Shown here: positions 43,859-52,196 of the stretch, piece by piece
Layout of the letters: each line of letters opens with the position of its first letter
Position numbering within the stretch: position 1 is the first letter of the stretch
From: Pseudomonas sivasensis
GTDB lineage: Bacteria > Pseudomonadota > Gammaproteobacteria > Pseudomonadales > Pseudomonadaceae
Assembly (NCBI RefSeq): GCF_013778505.1
Contig: NZ_JAAOWU010000017.1
Span: 61,812-125,811 of the forward strand
Direction: 5' to 3'
DNA length: 64,000 nt
Notes under the pieces: generated by a model
The model's input: the letters and a program-made list of their open reading frames with translations, nothing else
Told to the model about the DNA's origin: nothing
Database searches by the model: none
Position numbers and translations under genes: made by a program

Positions 43859-43874
43859 CCAACTCCGTCCAAAT

Positions 43875-43961
43875 GTGGGAGGGGGCTTGCTCCCGATGAG
43901 GGGGTGTCAGTTGATGCAGTTGTGACTGACCCACTGCTATCGGGAGCAAGCCCCCTCCCAC
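43875..43961. repeat. REP/REPIN element
   Basis: GTGGGAGGGGGCTTGCTCCC and its mirror GGGAGCAAGCCCCCTCCCAC. It lies between long repeat copies A and C. Confidence 0.85.
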
Positions 43962-44006
43962 AGTTTGATCTCCATAGATCAGACAGATAGGTCCTAGCCT
44001 GCTGTC

Positions 44007-44105
44007 CTGCTTTTGCTCTGTTTTTGATCTGTTTTTGATCTGTTTTTGATCTGTTTTTGATCTGTTTTTGATCTGCTTTAGATCTGCTTTAGATCTGCTT
44101 TTGAT
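44007..44105. repeat. 11-bp tandem repeat array, nine copies
   Basis: Nine uninterrupted 11-bp units: one CTGCTTTTGCT, five CTGTTTTTGAT, two CTGCTTTAGAT, one CTGCTTTTGAT. The unit is the reverse complement of the ATCAAAAGCA(A/G) tail found in copies A and B, so the array looks like an amplified tail of the inverted copy C. A CGCTGAC-GAA-GTCAGCG hairpin lies between the array and copy C. Confidence 0.9.
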
Positions 44106-44174
44106 TTGGCTCTTACATCCTTTTCGCTGACGAAGTCAGCGGTCTTTTGATCTGCGCTTTTGATCTTGATCTCA

Positions 44175-44432
44175 GGCGCCCCGTCAAACACGCTGGCCGA
44201 ACGCAGGCTTGAATCCGTGGGTAACCCGGCAGGACGCCGGGTTAGCCGCGCTGGGCCATGGATGGCCCATCGCGGCGGCCCACGGATTCAAGCCGGAGTG
44301 CGGGCACACCGAGCCTAGGCGAGGTGCCGAGTGTTGGGGCAAGAGCCCTTTGGTTACTTTGGGGCTTTTCCAAAGTGACCCGCCGTAAGGGCGGAACCAA
44401 TACCCGCCGTTACCGCATAAACGGATATGTAC
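44175..44432 (-). repeat. Long structured repeat, diverged inverted copy C
   Basis: The same element as copies A and B but on the opposite strand and strongly diverged. The flanks are recognisable (CACTCGGCACCTCGCCTAGG reading on the minus strand, TATCCGTT end, GGTCACTTT..AAAGTAACC). The cloverleaf at 44206-44294 has a different outer stem (GGCTTGAATCCGTGGG with a perfect mirror), yet keeps the same helices, including the GGGCCAT-CC-ATGGCCC hairpin and the AACCCGGC..GCCGGGTT hairpin. Confidence 0.85.
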
Positions 44433-44475
44433 ACCAAAAAACCGCAATCCAAACAACCCCCACCTTCAAACGGCA

Positions 44476-45423
44476 TCACCCATTAGCCAGATTCACCAAT
44501 TCCACACCCAAAACATAACGCTCCAGGTTCGCCAAAAACGTATCAGCAATCTCATTACGGCTATCGGTCGATATCGCCGACGTATGCGGCGACAACCTCA
44601 CCCTCGGATGCGTATACAACGGGTGCCCATCCGGCAACGGTTCCGGCTCGGTCACGTCGAGCGATGCCAGGCCGATTTGCCCGTTATCCAGCGCTTCCAG
44701 CAGCGCCTCCTGATCCACCAACCCGCCGCGCGCAATGTTGATCAAATGCAGCCCCGGCTTGGCGCTGCCCAACACGTCCCGATCGACGATATGGCGCGTA
44801 GCCTCGGTCAGCGGTGCCGCCAGCACCAGGTGGTCGGCGCGGGCGAACAGGTCGTGGATGTCCCTGGCCGCCTCGACCCCGTCGATCCCGAACGGTGTCG
44901 GGCTTTGGCGCAGCGCAACCACCTTGATTCCCAGCGCGTGAGCCTTCTGCGCCAGGCGTTCGCCAATCGCACCAAAGCCGAGAATCCCCAATGTGGTGCC
45001 CTTGAGCGGACGCAGCGGGGTGAAATTCCACTGTGAATCCTTCACCCAGATATCCGGCAAATGCTTGGACGCGGCAAAGATCGCCGCCAGGGCGAACTCG
45101 GCCAGGTTGTCGGCGGCGCTGCCCCGGGAGGTGGTCACCGGCGGGCCGTTGAACAGCCATTGCGGGTAGAAGTCGATGCCCGATGAGACCAAGTGCACCC
45201 ATTGCGCGCCGTAGGGCCAGCCTGGCGGCGGGGTCTCCGGGGCGGTGTAGCCGCGCACGTTGATCGGACGCAGCAACAGGATATTCGCCTGGGGCGGCAG
45301 GTCGCTTGGCACGCCCACCGGAACGCCGATCACCTGGGCTTCGGGGTGGACCGTGCGCAGGCGAGCGCGGATCACGTCGTTGTAGTCTTCGTCCAACTGG
45401 CTGGCAATAATCACGTGAGTCAT
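44476..45423 (-). CDS. D-2-hydroxyacid dehydrogenase
   Basis: A 315-residue NAD(P)-dependent dehydrogenase. The Rossmann motif is GILGFGAIG. The catalytic Arg is in LINIARGGLVDQEAL, the Glu in DVTEPEPLPDGHPLY and the His in RLSPHTSAIS. It reduces 2-keto acids or oxidises D-2-hydroxy acids; the substrate is unknown. It is the last gene of the sulfur operon and overlaps the acyl-CoA dehydrogenase-like gene (ATGA). Its place there suggests use of the keto acid or aldehyde acid left after desulfurisation. Confidence 0.88.
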   Translation of the reverse strand: MTHVIIASQLDEDYNDVIRARLRTVHPEAQVIGVPVGVPSDLPPQANILLLRPINVRGYTAPETPPPGWPYGAQWVHLVSSGIDFYPQWLFNGPPVTTSRGSAADNLAEFALAAIFAASKHLPDIWVKDSQWNFTPLRPLKGTTLGILGFGAIGERLAQKAHALGIKVVALRQSPTPFGIDGVEAARDIHDLFARADHLVLAAPLTEATRHIVDRDVLGSAKPGLHLINIARGGLVDQEALLEALDNGQIGLASLDVTEPEPLPDGHPLYTHPRVRLSPHTSAISTDSRNEIADTFLANLERYVLGVELVNLANG

Positions 45424-46589
45424 GTGCGTTCCTTCTGGCGTTGGGCGAACACGGCTTTACCGACGCCTTGCAGCACTGCATCGTTCTGGGGGGTATGTAC
45501 GCGACTGCACAGCACATCGCGGTAGTGGCGTTGCAGCGGGCTATGGCGCGACAGGCCAGGGTTGCCGGAAGCCTCAATGGCCAGTTCCACCGCGCGAATA
45601 GCGTTGTGGGTGACCAGGTACTTCAACTGTGCGGCGTTGGCGGCCGGGGTGTGGCCGTCGGCGGCGGCGTCGAGCAGGCTGCGGTTGGCGAACAGCAGGG
45701 TGTCGATATGCCCGACGGTTTCCTGAAAGCGCGGCAAGGTCGACAACGCCGCACCGAGGTTGGACGGCGTGCGTTCTTCCAGCCAGTTCACCAGCCAGTC
45801 CCGCGCGGCCTGGGCCACGGCGTCGTACACCGACGAGAGCAGCACCGACATCCACAGGAAACCCTCCGCATCCAACTCCGGCTGCGGTGCGCTCCAAGGG
45901 CTGACACTGACGGCGTGGTCCAGCGGCACCAGCACGTTGTCGAGCACCACTTCATGGCTGCAGGTGGCGCGCATGCCGAGGTGGTCCCAGGTGTCGATGA
46001 TGCTCACGCCGGGGCTGTCCTTGGGCACCAGCCAGGCGCCCACCAGCGGGTCGGCGTCGTCACTGCGTGCCCACACGCTGAACCAGCTCAGGCCATGGCT
46101 GCCGGTGGAGTAGATCTTGCGCCCACTGATGCGCCAGCCTTCGGCGGTGCGCACCGCAGTGGTCGCGGGCAGGCCGCCACGGGCCGGGGTGCCGAGGTCG
46201 GGCTCGACGCGCAGGGCGTTGATCAGCGCACCGTTACGCACTGCGTCTTCGGCGACTTTCACGCGCAGGTGCTGGGGCCAGGTTTTGCTGTCTTGCAGGC
46301 GTGTGTGTTGCAGGTATTGCATCACCAGGATCAGCGCGGTGGACGGCTCGCCCTTGGCAATCGCACTAATCGCCTTGCGCGCCTGAGGCAGGCTGGCACC
46401 GCCGCCGCCCAGGGTTTTGGGCACGGTGAGGGCGACCAGGCCGTGTTCATGCAATAGCTGGAAGTTGGCGTGGGGGAAGGCGCCGCTGTCATCGTACTGC
46501 GGCGCGGTACTGGCCAGCTCGGCGGTGAGGCGTTCGAGCAAGGCTTCAAAATTGGCAACTTCCACGGAGCGTAGAGACGGTTGGGTCAT
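45420..46589 (-). CDS. Acyl-CoA dehydrogenase-like flavoprotein (SfnB/DszC type)
   Basis: A 389-residue flavin enzyme of the acyl-CoA dehydrogenase fold. Typical segments are HEHGLVALTVPKTLGGGGAS, STALILVMQYLQ, RKIYSTGSHGLSWFSVWARS, WDHLGMRATCSHEVVLDNVL and a C-terminal AIRAVELAIEASGNPG. In a sulfur locus this fold is used by SfnB/DszC-like monooxygenases acting on organosulfur compounds. ATG is chosen; a TTG six codons earlier is the alternative. The stop overlaps the next gene. Confidence 0.82.
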   Translation of the reverse strand: MTQPSLRSVEVANFEALLERLTAELASTAPQYDDSGAFPHANFQLLHEHGLVALTVPKTLGGGGASLPQARKAISAIAKGEPSTALILVMQYLQHTRLQDSKTWPQHLRVKVAEDAVRNGALINALRVEPDLGTPARGGLPATTAVRTAEGWRISGRKIYSTGSHGLSWFSVWARSDDADPLVGAWLVPKDSPGVSIIDTWDHLGMRATCSHEVVLDNVLVPLDHAVSVSPWSAPQPELDAEGFLWMSVLLSSVYDAVAQAARDWLVNWLEERTPSNLGAALSTLPRFQETVGHIDTLLFANRSLLDAAADGHTPAANAAQLKYLVTHNAIRAVELAIEASGNPGLSRHSPLQRHYRDVLCSRVHTPQNDAVLQGVGKAVFAQRQKERT

Positions 46590-46613
46590 AAGAATGTACT
46601 CGGTCAAAAATAT

Positions 46614-46651
46614 GGGCGGGGCGGCGCGACGATTCGACTTGCCCCTCCCAC
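46614..46651. repeat. Short GC-rich palindromic repeat
   Basis: On the minus strand it reads GTGGGAGGGGCAAGTCGAAT and ends CGCCGCCCCGCCCA. A second copy lies at 54030-54070. The ends form a hairpin (GTGGGAGGGGC with GCCCCxCCCA). It falls between two genes of the sulfur operon. Confidence 0.6.
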
Positions 46652-46665
46652 AGAGGATTTTTGGC

Positions 46666-47349
46666 TTAGATGGCGAGGCGCACAGGCTGTTGGCCCAACA
46701 AGCGCTCCACCACCTGTACCACCGGCTCGGCTTCGGTACGTACCAGCCAATCCGGGCTAACGTCTACGAACGCGACCGTGCCGTCCTGGGCAATCACCAC
46801 GACGGTCGGTTGGGGCAACTCCCAGGTCCCCGTACCGGTGGTTTCACCGATGTGATTGTCCTTGGCCAATGCCGCGTTACGCGAGGCTTCATCGAAGCTG
46901 TAGAGAATCCCCAAGCGCCGCCCGAGGTTGTTATCCGGGTCGCTGGCGACCAGCAGTTGCAGCGCGTGGTGGGTCTTGATTTCCACCAGGCGTTCCGGCA
47001 CTTGCGGGCTGATCGCTACCAGCGGTACACCCAATTCGCGCAGGCGTGGGTACAGCTGGCGCTCGTAATAGGGCAGGGCGATGTTGCACGCCGGGCAGCC
47101 GGCAAAACGGAAGAAGATCAGCACCGCCGGGCCGTCTGCCAACAGCAGCTCGCGGTTGAGTTCGCCGCCTTCGACGTTGAGCAAGGTAAACGGGTCGAGC
47201 TCATCACCCACCTGCACGTAGTCGTCTACCCGCGCTTCATCCACCAGGCGCTGGCGCTGGTCGATATTGACTTGCAACGCCGCCGGGGCCCAGGTCGCTA
47301 CACGCTCGGCGTGCAGCGCCGCCAACTGACGGTTAAGGGATTCGCTCAT
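46666..47349 (-). CDS. Peroxiredoxin-like (AhpC/TSA-type) protein
   Basis: A 227-residue thioredoxin-fold protein. The redox site is FFRFAGCPACNIALPYYERQ, a CxxC motif. ISPQVPERLVEIKTHHALQL and LLVASDPDNNLGRRLGILYS are typical of the peroxiredoxin-like family that often sits beside sulfur or flavin monooxygenase genes. It may supply reductant or remove peroxide made by the monooxygenases. The start overlaps the LLM gene stop (ATGA). Confidence 0.85.
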   Translation of the reverse strand: MSESLNRQLAALHAERVATWAPAALQVNIDQRQRLVDEARVDDYVQVGDELDPFTLLNVEGGELNRELLLADGPAVLIFFRFAGCPACNIALPYYERQLYPRLRELGVPLVAISPQVPERLVEIKTHHALQLLVASDPDNNLGRRLGILYSFDEASRNAALAKDNHIGETTGTGTWELPQPTVVVIAQDGTVAFVDVSPDWLVRTEAEPVVQVVERLLGQQPVRLAI

Positions 47350-48704
47350 GCCAATGCCTCCTGCGGCGCTTGCACCTCGACGCTGTAACGGTTGACCGGT
47401 ACGTCCAGGCCCAGGTTGTCGCGCAGGGTCTGCCCGGTGTATTCGGTGCGGAACAGGCCGCGCTGTTGCAGCACCGGCACCACCAGTTCGGTGAAGTACT
47501 GCAAGCCATCCGGCAGCACCGAGTTGACGATGAAGCCATCGCTGGCGCCGCGCTCGAACCAGGTCTGGATCGCATCAGCGACTTGCTCAGGGGTGCCGAC
47601 AAAATCACGCTTGGGCCGCGAGAACCGCAGGGCCACTTCACGCAGCGTGAGGCCTTCGTCCTTGGCCAGTTGCTTGATGCGATCGGAGCCGCCTTTCTGG
47701 CTGTTGGAGCCCAAGTCGCCGAGTTCCGGGAAGGGTTCGTCCAGGGGGTATTTACTGAAATCGTGGTCGTTGAACGGGCGGCCGAGGGCGACGATGGCGT
47801 CTTCCACGGTGACCAGCTCCACGGCCTGCTGGTAGCGGCTTTCCACTTCGGCCTCGTCGCGCCCGACAATCGGGCGGATGCCCGGCAGGATCGACAGGCT
47901 GTCGGCATCGCGGCCAAAGCCTTTGGCACGGCGTTTGAGGTCCTGGGAGTAGGCCAGGCCTTCTTCGATGCTTTCCACATGCACAAAAATCGCATCGGAA
48001 TGTTCGGCGGCAAAGTTACGCCCGTCTTCCGAGGTGCCGGCCTGGAAAATTGCGGGCTGGCCCTGGCGCGAACGCGCAATGTTCAGCGGGCCTTTGACCG
48101 AGAAAAACTCGCCCTTGTGGTTCAACGCGTGAAGCTTGTCCGGGGTGAAAAACTCGCCGCTTTGCTTGTTGTAGGCAAAGGCGTCGTCCTCCCAGGAATC
48201 CCACAGGCCCTTGACCACGTTCAGGTGTTCCTTGGCGATGCGGTAGCGCACGGCATGGGGCGGGTGCTCGGCCTTGCCGAAGTTATCGGCGGTGCCGCTG
48301 AGCCACGAGGTGACCACGTTCCATCCGGCGCGGCCGCCGCTGATATGGTCCAGAGACGCGAACTGACGTGCCACTTGGTAGGGCTCGGTGTAGCTGACGG
48401 TCACGGTGGCGACCAGGCCGATATGGGTGGTCAATGCCGCGAGGGCTGACAAGATCGTCAGCGGCTCGAAACGGTTGAGGTAATGGGGGCTGGATTTGGC
48501 GTGTATATGCAGGCTATCGGCGATGAACACAAAGTCGAATTTGGCAGCTTCGGCCAGTTCAGTCTGCTGCTTGTAGAAGCCGAAATTCGTACTGGCATTC
48601 GGTTGTGCCTGCGGGTGGCGCCATTCGCCCCAGCCGTGGCCGACACCGTGGACCATGGCACCCAGTTTTAAATGGCGTGGTTTTAGTTGACGTGGCTGGC
48701 TCAT
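47346..48704 (-). CDS. LLM-class flavin monooxygenase (NtaA/SnaA/DszA family)
   Basis: A 452-residue FMNH2-dependent monooxygenase. Family segments are GVGHGWGEWRHP, KFDFVFIADSLHIHAKSSP, GLVATVTVSYTEPYQVARQF, DHISGGRAGWNVVTSW, NFGKAEHPPHAVRY and GQPAIFQAGTSEDGRNFAAE. Enzymes of this group open C-S or C-N bonds in compounds such as sulfones or aminopolycarboxylates. A separate flavin reductase is needed, but none is seen in the window. It lies 11 bp after the ABC binding-protein gene. Confidence 0.9.
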   Translation of the reverse strand: MSQPRQLKPRHLKLGAMVHGVGHGWGEWRHPQAQPNASTNFGFYKQQTELAEAAKFDFVFIADSLHIHAKSSPHYLNRFEPLTILSALAALTTHIGLVATVTVSYTEPYQVARQFASLDHISGGRAGWNVVTSWLSGTADNFGKAEHPPHAVRYRIAKEHLNVVKGLWDSWEDDAFAYNKQSGEFFTPDKLHALNHKGEFFSVKGPLNIARSRQGQPAIFQAGTSEDGRNFAAEHSDAIFVHVESIEEGLAYSQDLKRRAKGFGRDADSLSILPGIRPIVGRDEAEVESRYQQAVELVTVEDAIVALGRPFNDHDFSKYPLDEPFPELGDLGSNSQKGGSDRIKQLAKDEGLTLREVALRFSRPKRDFVGTPEQVADAIQTWFERGASDGFIVNSVLPDGLQYFTELVVPVLQQRGLFRTEYTGQTLRDNLGLDVPVNRYSVEVQAPQEALA

Positions 48705-48715
48705 GTTCTGTTCCT

Positions 48716-49690
48716 TCAGCGCGAGACTTGGTTGTTGGGGGCACGCTTGGCGTTAAAGCTTTTGTCGAAGCCCTGTGACACGTCGATGTGTTTGGTCAGC
48801 AGGCCTTCTTTTTGGTAGGTGTCGGCGGTGGTTTGCAGGCCACTGATCACGCTGTCGTCGATCAATACCGGGCTCAGACGGGTTTCCTTGGCCACGGCCA
48901 CATGCACGGCCAGTGGCAGGCCGGTGATTTTGGTCTGGGCGGCGGCGTATTCGTTGGGGTGCGTATTGGCCCAGGCGTAGGCGCGATCGACGCGGGCGAC
49001 AAAGTCGTCCAGCTGCGTGCGCTTGTCGGCAATGGCCTGGCTGGTTGCCGCGAGGTACAGGTGGTTGCTCAACAGCGTGTTGCCACTGGCGATGATTCGC
49101 GCCTGGCTTTGGGAGGTCACCACGGTGGTGTAAGGGTCCCAGGTCGCCCAGGCATCGGCGGTGCCGTTATCCAGCACCAAGCGGGATTCGGCGGGCAGCA
49201 AGAAGATGAACTGCACATCCTGGCTGGTCAGGCCCGCGCTGGCCAACGCCTTGATCGCCAGGTAATGCCCGATGGAGCCACGCCCGGTGACGATTTTCTT
49301 ACCCTTGAGGTCGGCGGCCGTCTTGATTGGCGAGTCCTTGGGTACCAGCAGCGCGGTGGTGTTGCGTCCTTCGGCGTGGATGATGCTGACCACTTTTAAG
49401 GACGCCCCGGCACCCAGCGCGAACACGTAAGGCGCATCGCCCAAGGCACCGACATCCACCGCGCCGGCATTCAGGGCTTCGCCCAAGGGCGAGGCGGAGG
49501 GGAACTCCGACCACTGGATGGCATAGGGCACGTCTTTGGTTTCGCCGGACACTTCCAGCAGCGTCTTGATCGTCGATTTCTGATTGGCCACCCGCAGTGG
49601 TTGCAGGTCGGCGGCGTGGGCGCTGGTGGCCAGGCCAAGGGCCAGGGCAGTACCCAGGAACAGGCGCTTGAAGGGGGTGGTAAAGACCAT
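48716..49690 (-). CDS. Sulfonate-type ABC transporter substrate-binding protein (SsuA-like)
   Basis: A 324-residue periplasmic binding protein with signal peptide (ALALGLATSAHA). The SsuA/TauA signature is seen in LRVANQKSTIKTLLE, FPSASPLGEALNAGAVDVGA, KGKKIVTGRGSIGHYLAIKA and WATWDPYTTV. It probably binds an aliphatic sulfonate or sulfur ester. No permease or ATPase gene is present in the window, so it must use a transporter encoded elsewhere. CTGGAG lies upstream. A conserved leader ORF (49712-49768) precedes it. Confidence 0.9.
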   Translation of the reverse strand: MVFTTPFKRLFLGTALALGLATSAHAADLQPLRVANQKSTIKTLLEVSGETKDVPYAIQWSEFPSASPLGEALNAGAVDVGALGDAPYVFALGAGASLKVVSIIHAEGRNTTALLVPKDSPIKTAADLKGKKIVTGRGSIGHYLAIKALASAGLTSQDVQFIFLLPAESRLVLDNGTADAWATWDPYTTVVTSQSQARIIASGNTLLSNHLYLAATSQAIADKRTQLDDFVARVDRAYAWANTHPNEYAAAQTKITGLPLAVHVAVAKETRLSPVLIDDSVISGLQTTADTYQKEGLLTKHIDVSQGFDKSFNAKRAPNNQVSR

Positions 49691-49711
49691 GGGATAGAGG
49701 CTCCAGGCAGA

Positions 49712-49768
49712 TCAAAAAAGGTGTGGGTTACCTCCGCCTGGAAAGGGGTCGGTGAAGCCTGCCCCCAT
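49712..49768 (-). CDS. Leader ORF with PGGG peptide, upstream of the SsuA-like gene
   Basis: An 18-codon ORF encoding MGAGFTDPFPGGGNPHLF, ending 21 bp before the SsuA-like start. Its core TDP-(F/L)-PGGG is shared with the leader ORF at 55172-55231. The nucleotides ACCGACCCC and GGCGGAGGT are identical in both, while the codons between differ at mostly conservative or synonymous positions. There is no good ribosome site, and an in-frame stop directly precedes the ATG. It is a candidate translated regulator. Confidence 0.5.
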   Translation of the reverse strand: MGAGFTDPFPGGGNPHLF

Positions 49769-49791
49769 TCAGAGGCAGGTGTGTTGGATGA

Positions 49792-51375
49792 TCAGATCAC
49801 GTAGAACCCATGGGTCCCATCACGGGCCAACTGGGCAACCAAACCGAACTCCCAATCCAGATATGCCTGCATGGCTTCCTTGGGGTTGTCGGTGCCTTCG
49901 TACGGACGGCGGTAGCGGTCGATCCGTGGTGAGGCCAGGTGGGTTTCGCCTTCTTCCAGGGGCAATTTCGCGTTGATCCAGCCTGCCGTGCCGTCTTGCA
50001 GCAGGAACACTTGCTTGCCGGTGATGGCTTCGACTTCAGCCACCGCCAGGCGCGCCAGTTGGCTGCTGCCGCAGGTCAGCACGTAGCGCTCGGCGGTCGG
50101 CACTTTGGCGAGGGCCTGGGGCAGTTGCGCGCGCAGGGCCCACCAGGCGCCGGGGATGTGGCGTTTGACGTAGTTGGCGCTGGCGGTGAAGTCCAGCACC
50201 ACGGTGTCGCCGTGGGCCAGCCAGTCGGCGAGGGTGTGCGGGCTGATCAGTTCGGCTTGGGGCGGCGTGGGCACCGGGGCGACCCAGATGCCTTTTTCGC
50301 TGAAGTGCGCCGCTTGCAGGTCGTCCAGCACGTGCACGTCCCAGCCCAGTTGGGCGAGCCAGGACGCGGACATGTTGGCGCGCACGCCGTCGTCATCCGC
50401 CAGCACCAGGCGTGCGCCGCGTACGCTGGCCACGTGATCGGTTTCCTGGACCAATTGGCCGCCGGGGGTGGAGCGAGCGCCGGGCAGGTGACCGGCTTCG
50501 AATTCTTCCGGGGTGCGCACATCGAACAGGTAGGTGGTGCGAGTGGTTTCCTGCTGCCAGGCGTGCAGATCGTCCAGGGTGGCACGGCCAACGCGGGCTT
50601 TGTCGGCGACGCGGCGTGCCTCGATGGCGGCGACCTGGCGATGTTCTTCCGAGGTTGGGGCAAAGCGTCGCGCCTGGCCGTGGGCGAGTGTTTGCCCGGC
50701 CAGGGTCCAGCCAATGGTGCCATTACGCAGTGCGGATACCGGGTTGGCCACGCCCGCATTGATCAGCGACTGGGTGCCAATGATGCTGCGGGTGCGCCCG
50801 GCGCAGTTGACGATAATGCGCGTGGCCGGATCCGGCGCCAGTTCACGGGCGCGCAGCACCAGTTCGGCACCGGGCACGCTGATGCTGGTGGGAATGCTCA
50901 TGGTTTGGTATTCCTCGAAGCGGCGGGCGTCGAGCACCACCACGTCGGCGTGGCTGTCGAGCAGGGCCTGCACTTCTTCGGCGGCCAGGGACGGCGTGTG
51001 ACGCTCGCTCTCTACCAGTTCGCCAAAGGCTTTGCTCGGCACGTTCACGTCAATAAACAGCTCGCCACCGGCGCTGCGCCAGCCATTGAGGCCCCCTTCG
51101 AGCAGGCTGACCTGGGTGTAGCCCAACGCAATCAGGCGCTCGGCGGCGCGGCTGGCCAGACCTTCGCCGTTGTCGTAGACGGTGACCTGGGTATCACGCC
51201 GTGGAATGCGCGAATACACCTCCAGCTCCAGCTTGGACAGCGGGATATTCGCCGCGAACAGCGGGTGGGATTCAGCAAACGGCGCTTCTTCGCGCACGTC
51301 GATCAGGGCGACTTCTGCATGGTCCAACAGGGCCTGGCGAATCTGGGCGAAATTGCGGGTCGGTACGGTGCTCAT
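49792..51375 (-). CDS. Four-domain rhodanese (sulfurtransferase)
   Basis: A 527-residue protein with four rhodanese modules (about 1-110, 125-235, 260-360 and 375-480). The active loop has Cys in module 2 (NCAGRTRS) and module 4 (LTCGSSQLA), while modules 1 (YDNGEGLAS) and 3 (ADDDGVRA) have Asn and Asp there, so two are likely inactive. It moves sulfane sulfur from thiosulfate or a persulfide. It follows the thiol dioxygenase gene with ATGA overlap, the same order as PA2602-PA2603 in P. aeruginosa (from memory). Confidence 0.92.
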   Translation of the reverse strand: MSTVPTRNFAQIRQALLDHAEVALIDVREEAPFAESHPLFAANIPLSKLELEVYSRIPRRDTQVTVYDNGEGLASRAAERLIALGYTQVSLLEGGLNGWRSAGGELFIDVNVPSKAFGELVESERHTPSLAAEEVQALLDSHADVVVLDARRFEEYQTMSIPTSISVPGAELVLRARELAPDPATRIIVNCAGRTRSIIGTQSLINAGVANPVSALRNGTIGWTLAGQTLAHGQARRFAPTSEEHRQVAAIEARRVADKARVGRATLDDLHAWQQETTRTTYLFDVRTPEEFEAGHLPGARSTPGGQLVQETDHVASVRGARLVLADDDGVRANMSASWLAQLGWDVHVLDDLQAAHFSEKGIWVAPVPTPPQAELISPHTLADWLAHGDTVVLDFTASANYVKRHIPGAWWALRAQLPQALAKVPTAERYVLTCGSSQLARLAVAEVEAITGKQVFLLQDGTAGWINAKLPLEEGETHLASPRIDRYRRPYEGTDNPKEAMQAYLDWEFGLVAQLARDGTHGFYVI

Positions 51376-51983
51376 AGGGCAGGGCTCTTTTCTTTGGACA
51401 AATCCCAGATGTTCGGGAGGAAGGCGTTGGAATAACCGGAGATAAACAGTTTCTCGCTGCCGTCGGGCTGGTACACCGCACGGCGTACCGCACCGATATT
51501 GGCGCCGTACACGTGAATGCTGATGGACACTTGGTCGCTGTGGGCGTTGCTGACCTGATGAATGTCGCCGACCTTGGGCGATACGGCTTCGACCTGGCCC
51601 GGCACCAGCTTAATAGGCTTGCCTTCGGCGACCAGGCTGCCGTCGGGGGCGCGTTCAAACCCTTGGGAAAACTCCGCGCCGCGCAACATGCCGATCAGCC
51701 CCCACACCCGGTGGTCATGAATCGGCGTGGTCTGCCCCGGACCCCAGACAAAACTGACGACGCTGAAGCGCTGGCGCGAATCGGCGTGCAGCAAAAATTG
51801 CTGGTAGCGCTCGGGGTTGGGTTGGGCGAATTCGTCGGGGAGCCAGTCATCATGGCTGACCAGTTGCGCGAGCAGCTTGCCGCCACGGTGCAACAGGTCG
51901 CCTTCGCGCGGATTGCCGTCGATCAGTTCCGCCAGGGCGCCAATGAAGGCTCTGAGTCTCTCGGGGTGTCGGGCCTGGGTCAT
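51372..51983 (-). CDS. Thiol dioxygenase, cysteine dioxygenase / 3-mercaptopropionate dioxygenase type
   Basis: A 203-residue cupin iron enzyme that oxidises a thiol to a sulfinate. The Fe ligands are His89 and His91 (TPIHDHRVWG) and His142 (GDIHQVSN). The loop RYQQFLLH has Gln where true cysteine dioxygenases have Arg, which favours 3-mercaptopropionate as substrate. Its start lies in a divergent region with a LysR gene, and it is the first gene of the sulfur operon. A tiny ATG frame (four codons) overlaps the start. Confidence 0.9.
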   Translation of the reverse strand: MTQARHPERLRAFIGALAELIDGNPREGDLLHRGGKLLAQLVSHDDWLPDEFAQPNPERYQQFLLHADSRQRFSVVSFVWGPGQTTPIHDHRVWGLIGMLRGAEFSQGFERAPDGSLVAEGKPIKLVPGQVEAVSPKVGDIHQVSNAHSDQVSISIHVYGANIGAVRRAVYQPDGSEKLFISGYSNAFLPNIWDLSKEKSPAL

Positions 51984-52196
51984 GGCAATTCCATCAGTCG
52001 GTGTTGATGGGTTTATCTAAGCATAATGTTTATAGTTAATATGCTATTTTTTAATGATTAGCTTATAGCTGAAGGTAATTTAGAACCGGCATGTATAGCG
52101 TTAGACGTTATCGATCACAGCGTGGGCTATTCAGATAACGTTCCTGCAACTATGCTTCGCGGACATCTTAATGACTGTTCTCTATGTGCGGCCCAA
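51984..52196. promoter_or_regulatory. Divergent AT-rich control region of sulfur operon and LysR gene
   Basis: A 213-bp region between the thiol dioxygenase and LysR starts. The centre (about 52020-52080) is unusually AT-rich (GCATAATGTTTATAGTTAAT, CTATTTTTTAATGATTAGCT), unlike the rest of the window. Similar AT-rich stretches precede 53210 and 55175, suggesting a shared type of promoter or CysB/Cbl-like site. No exact operator is fixed. Confidence 0.45.

Noticed and set aside
43491..44456. ORFs inside the long repeats (about 60-90 codons)
   Set aside because: They fall inside the structured repeats, recur with the repeat in several frames, have no good ribosome sites and encode Pro/Arg/Gly-rich sequence dictated by the palindromes.
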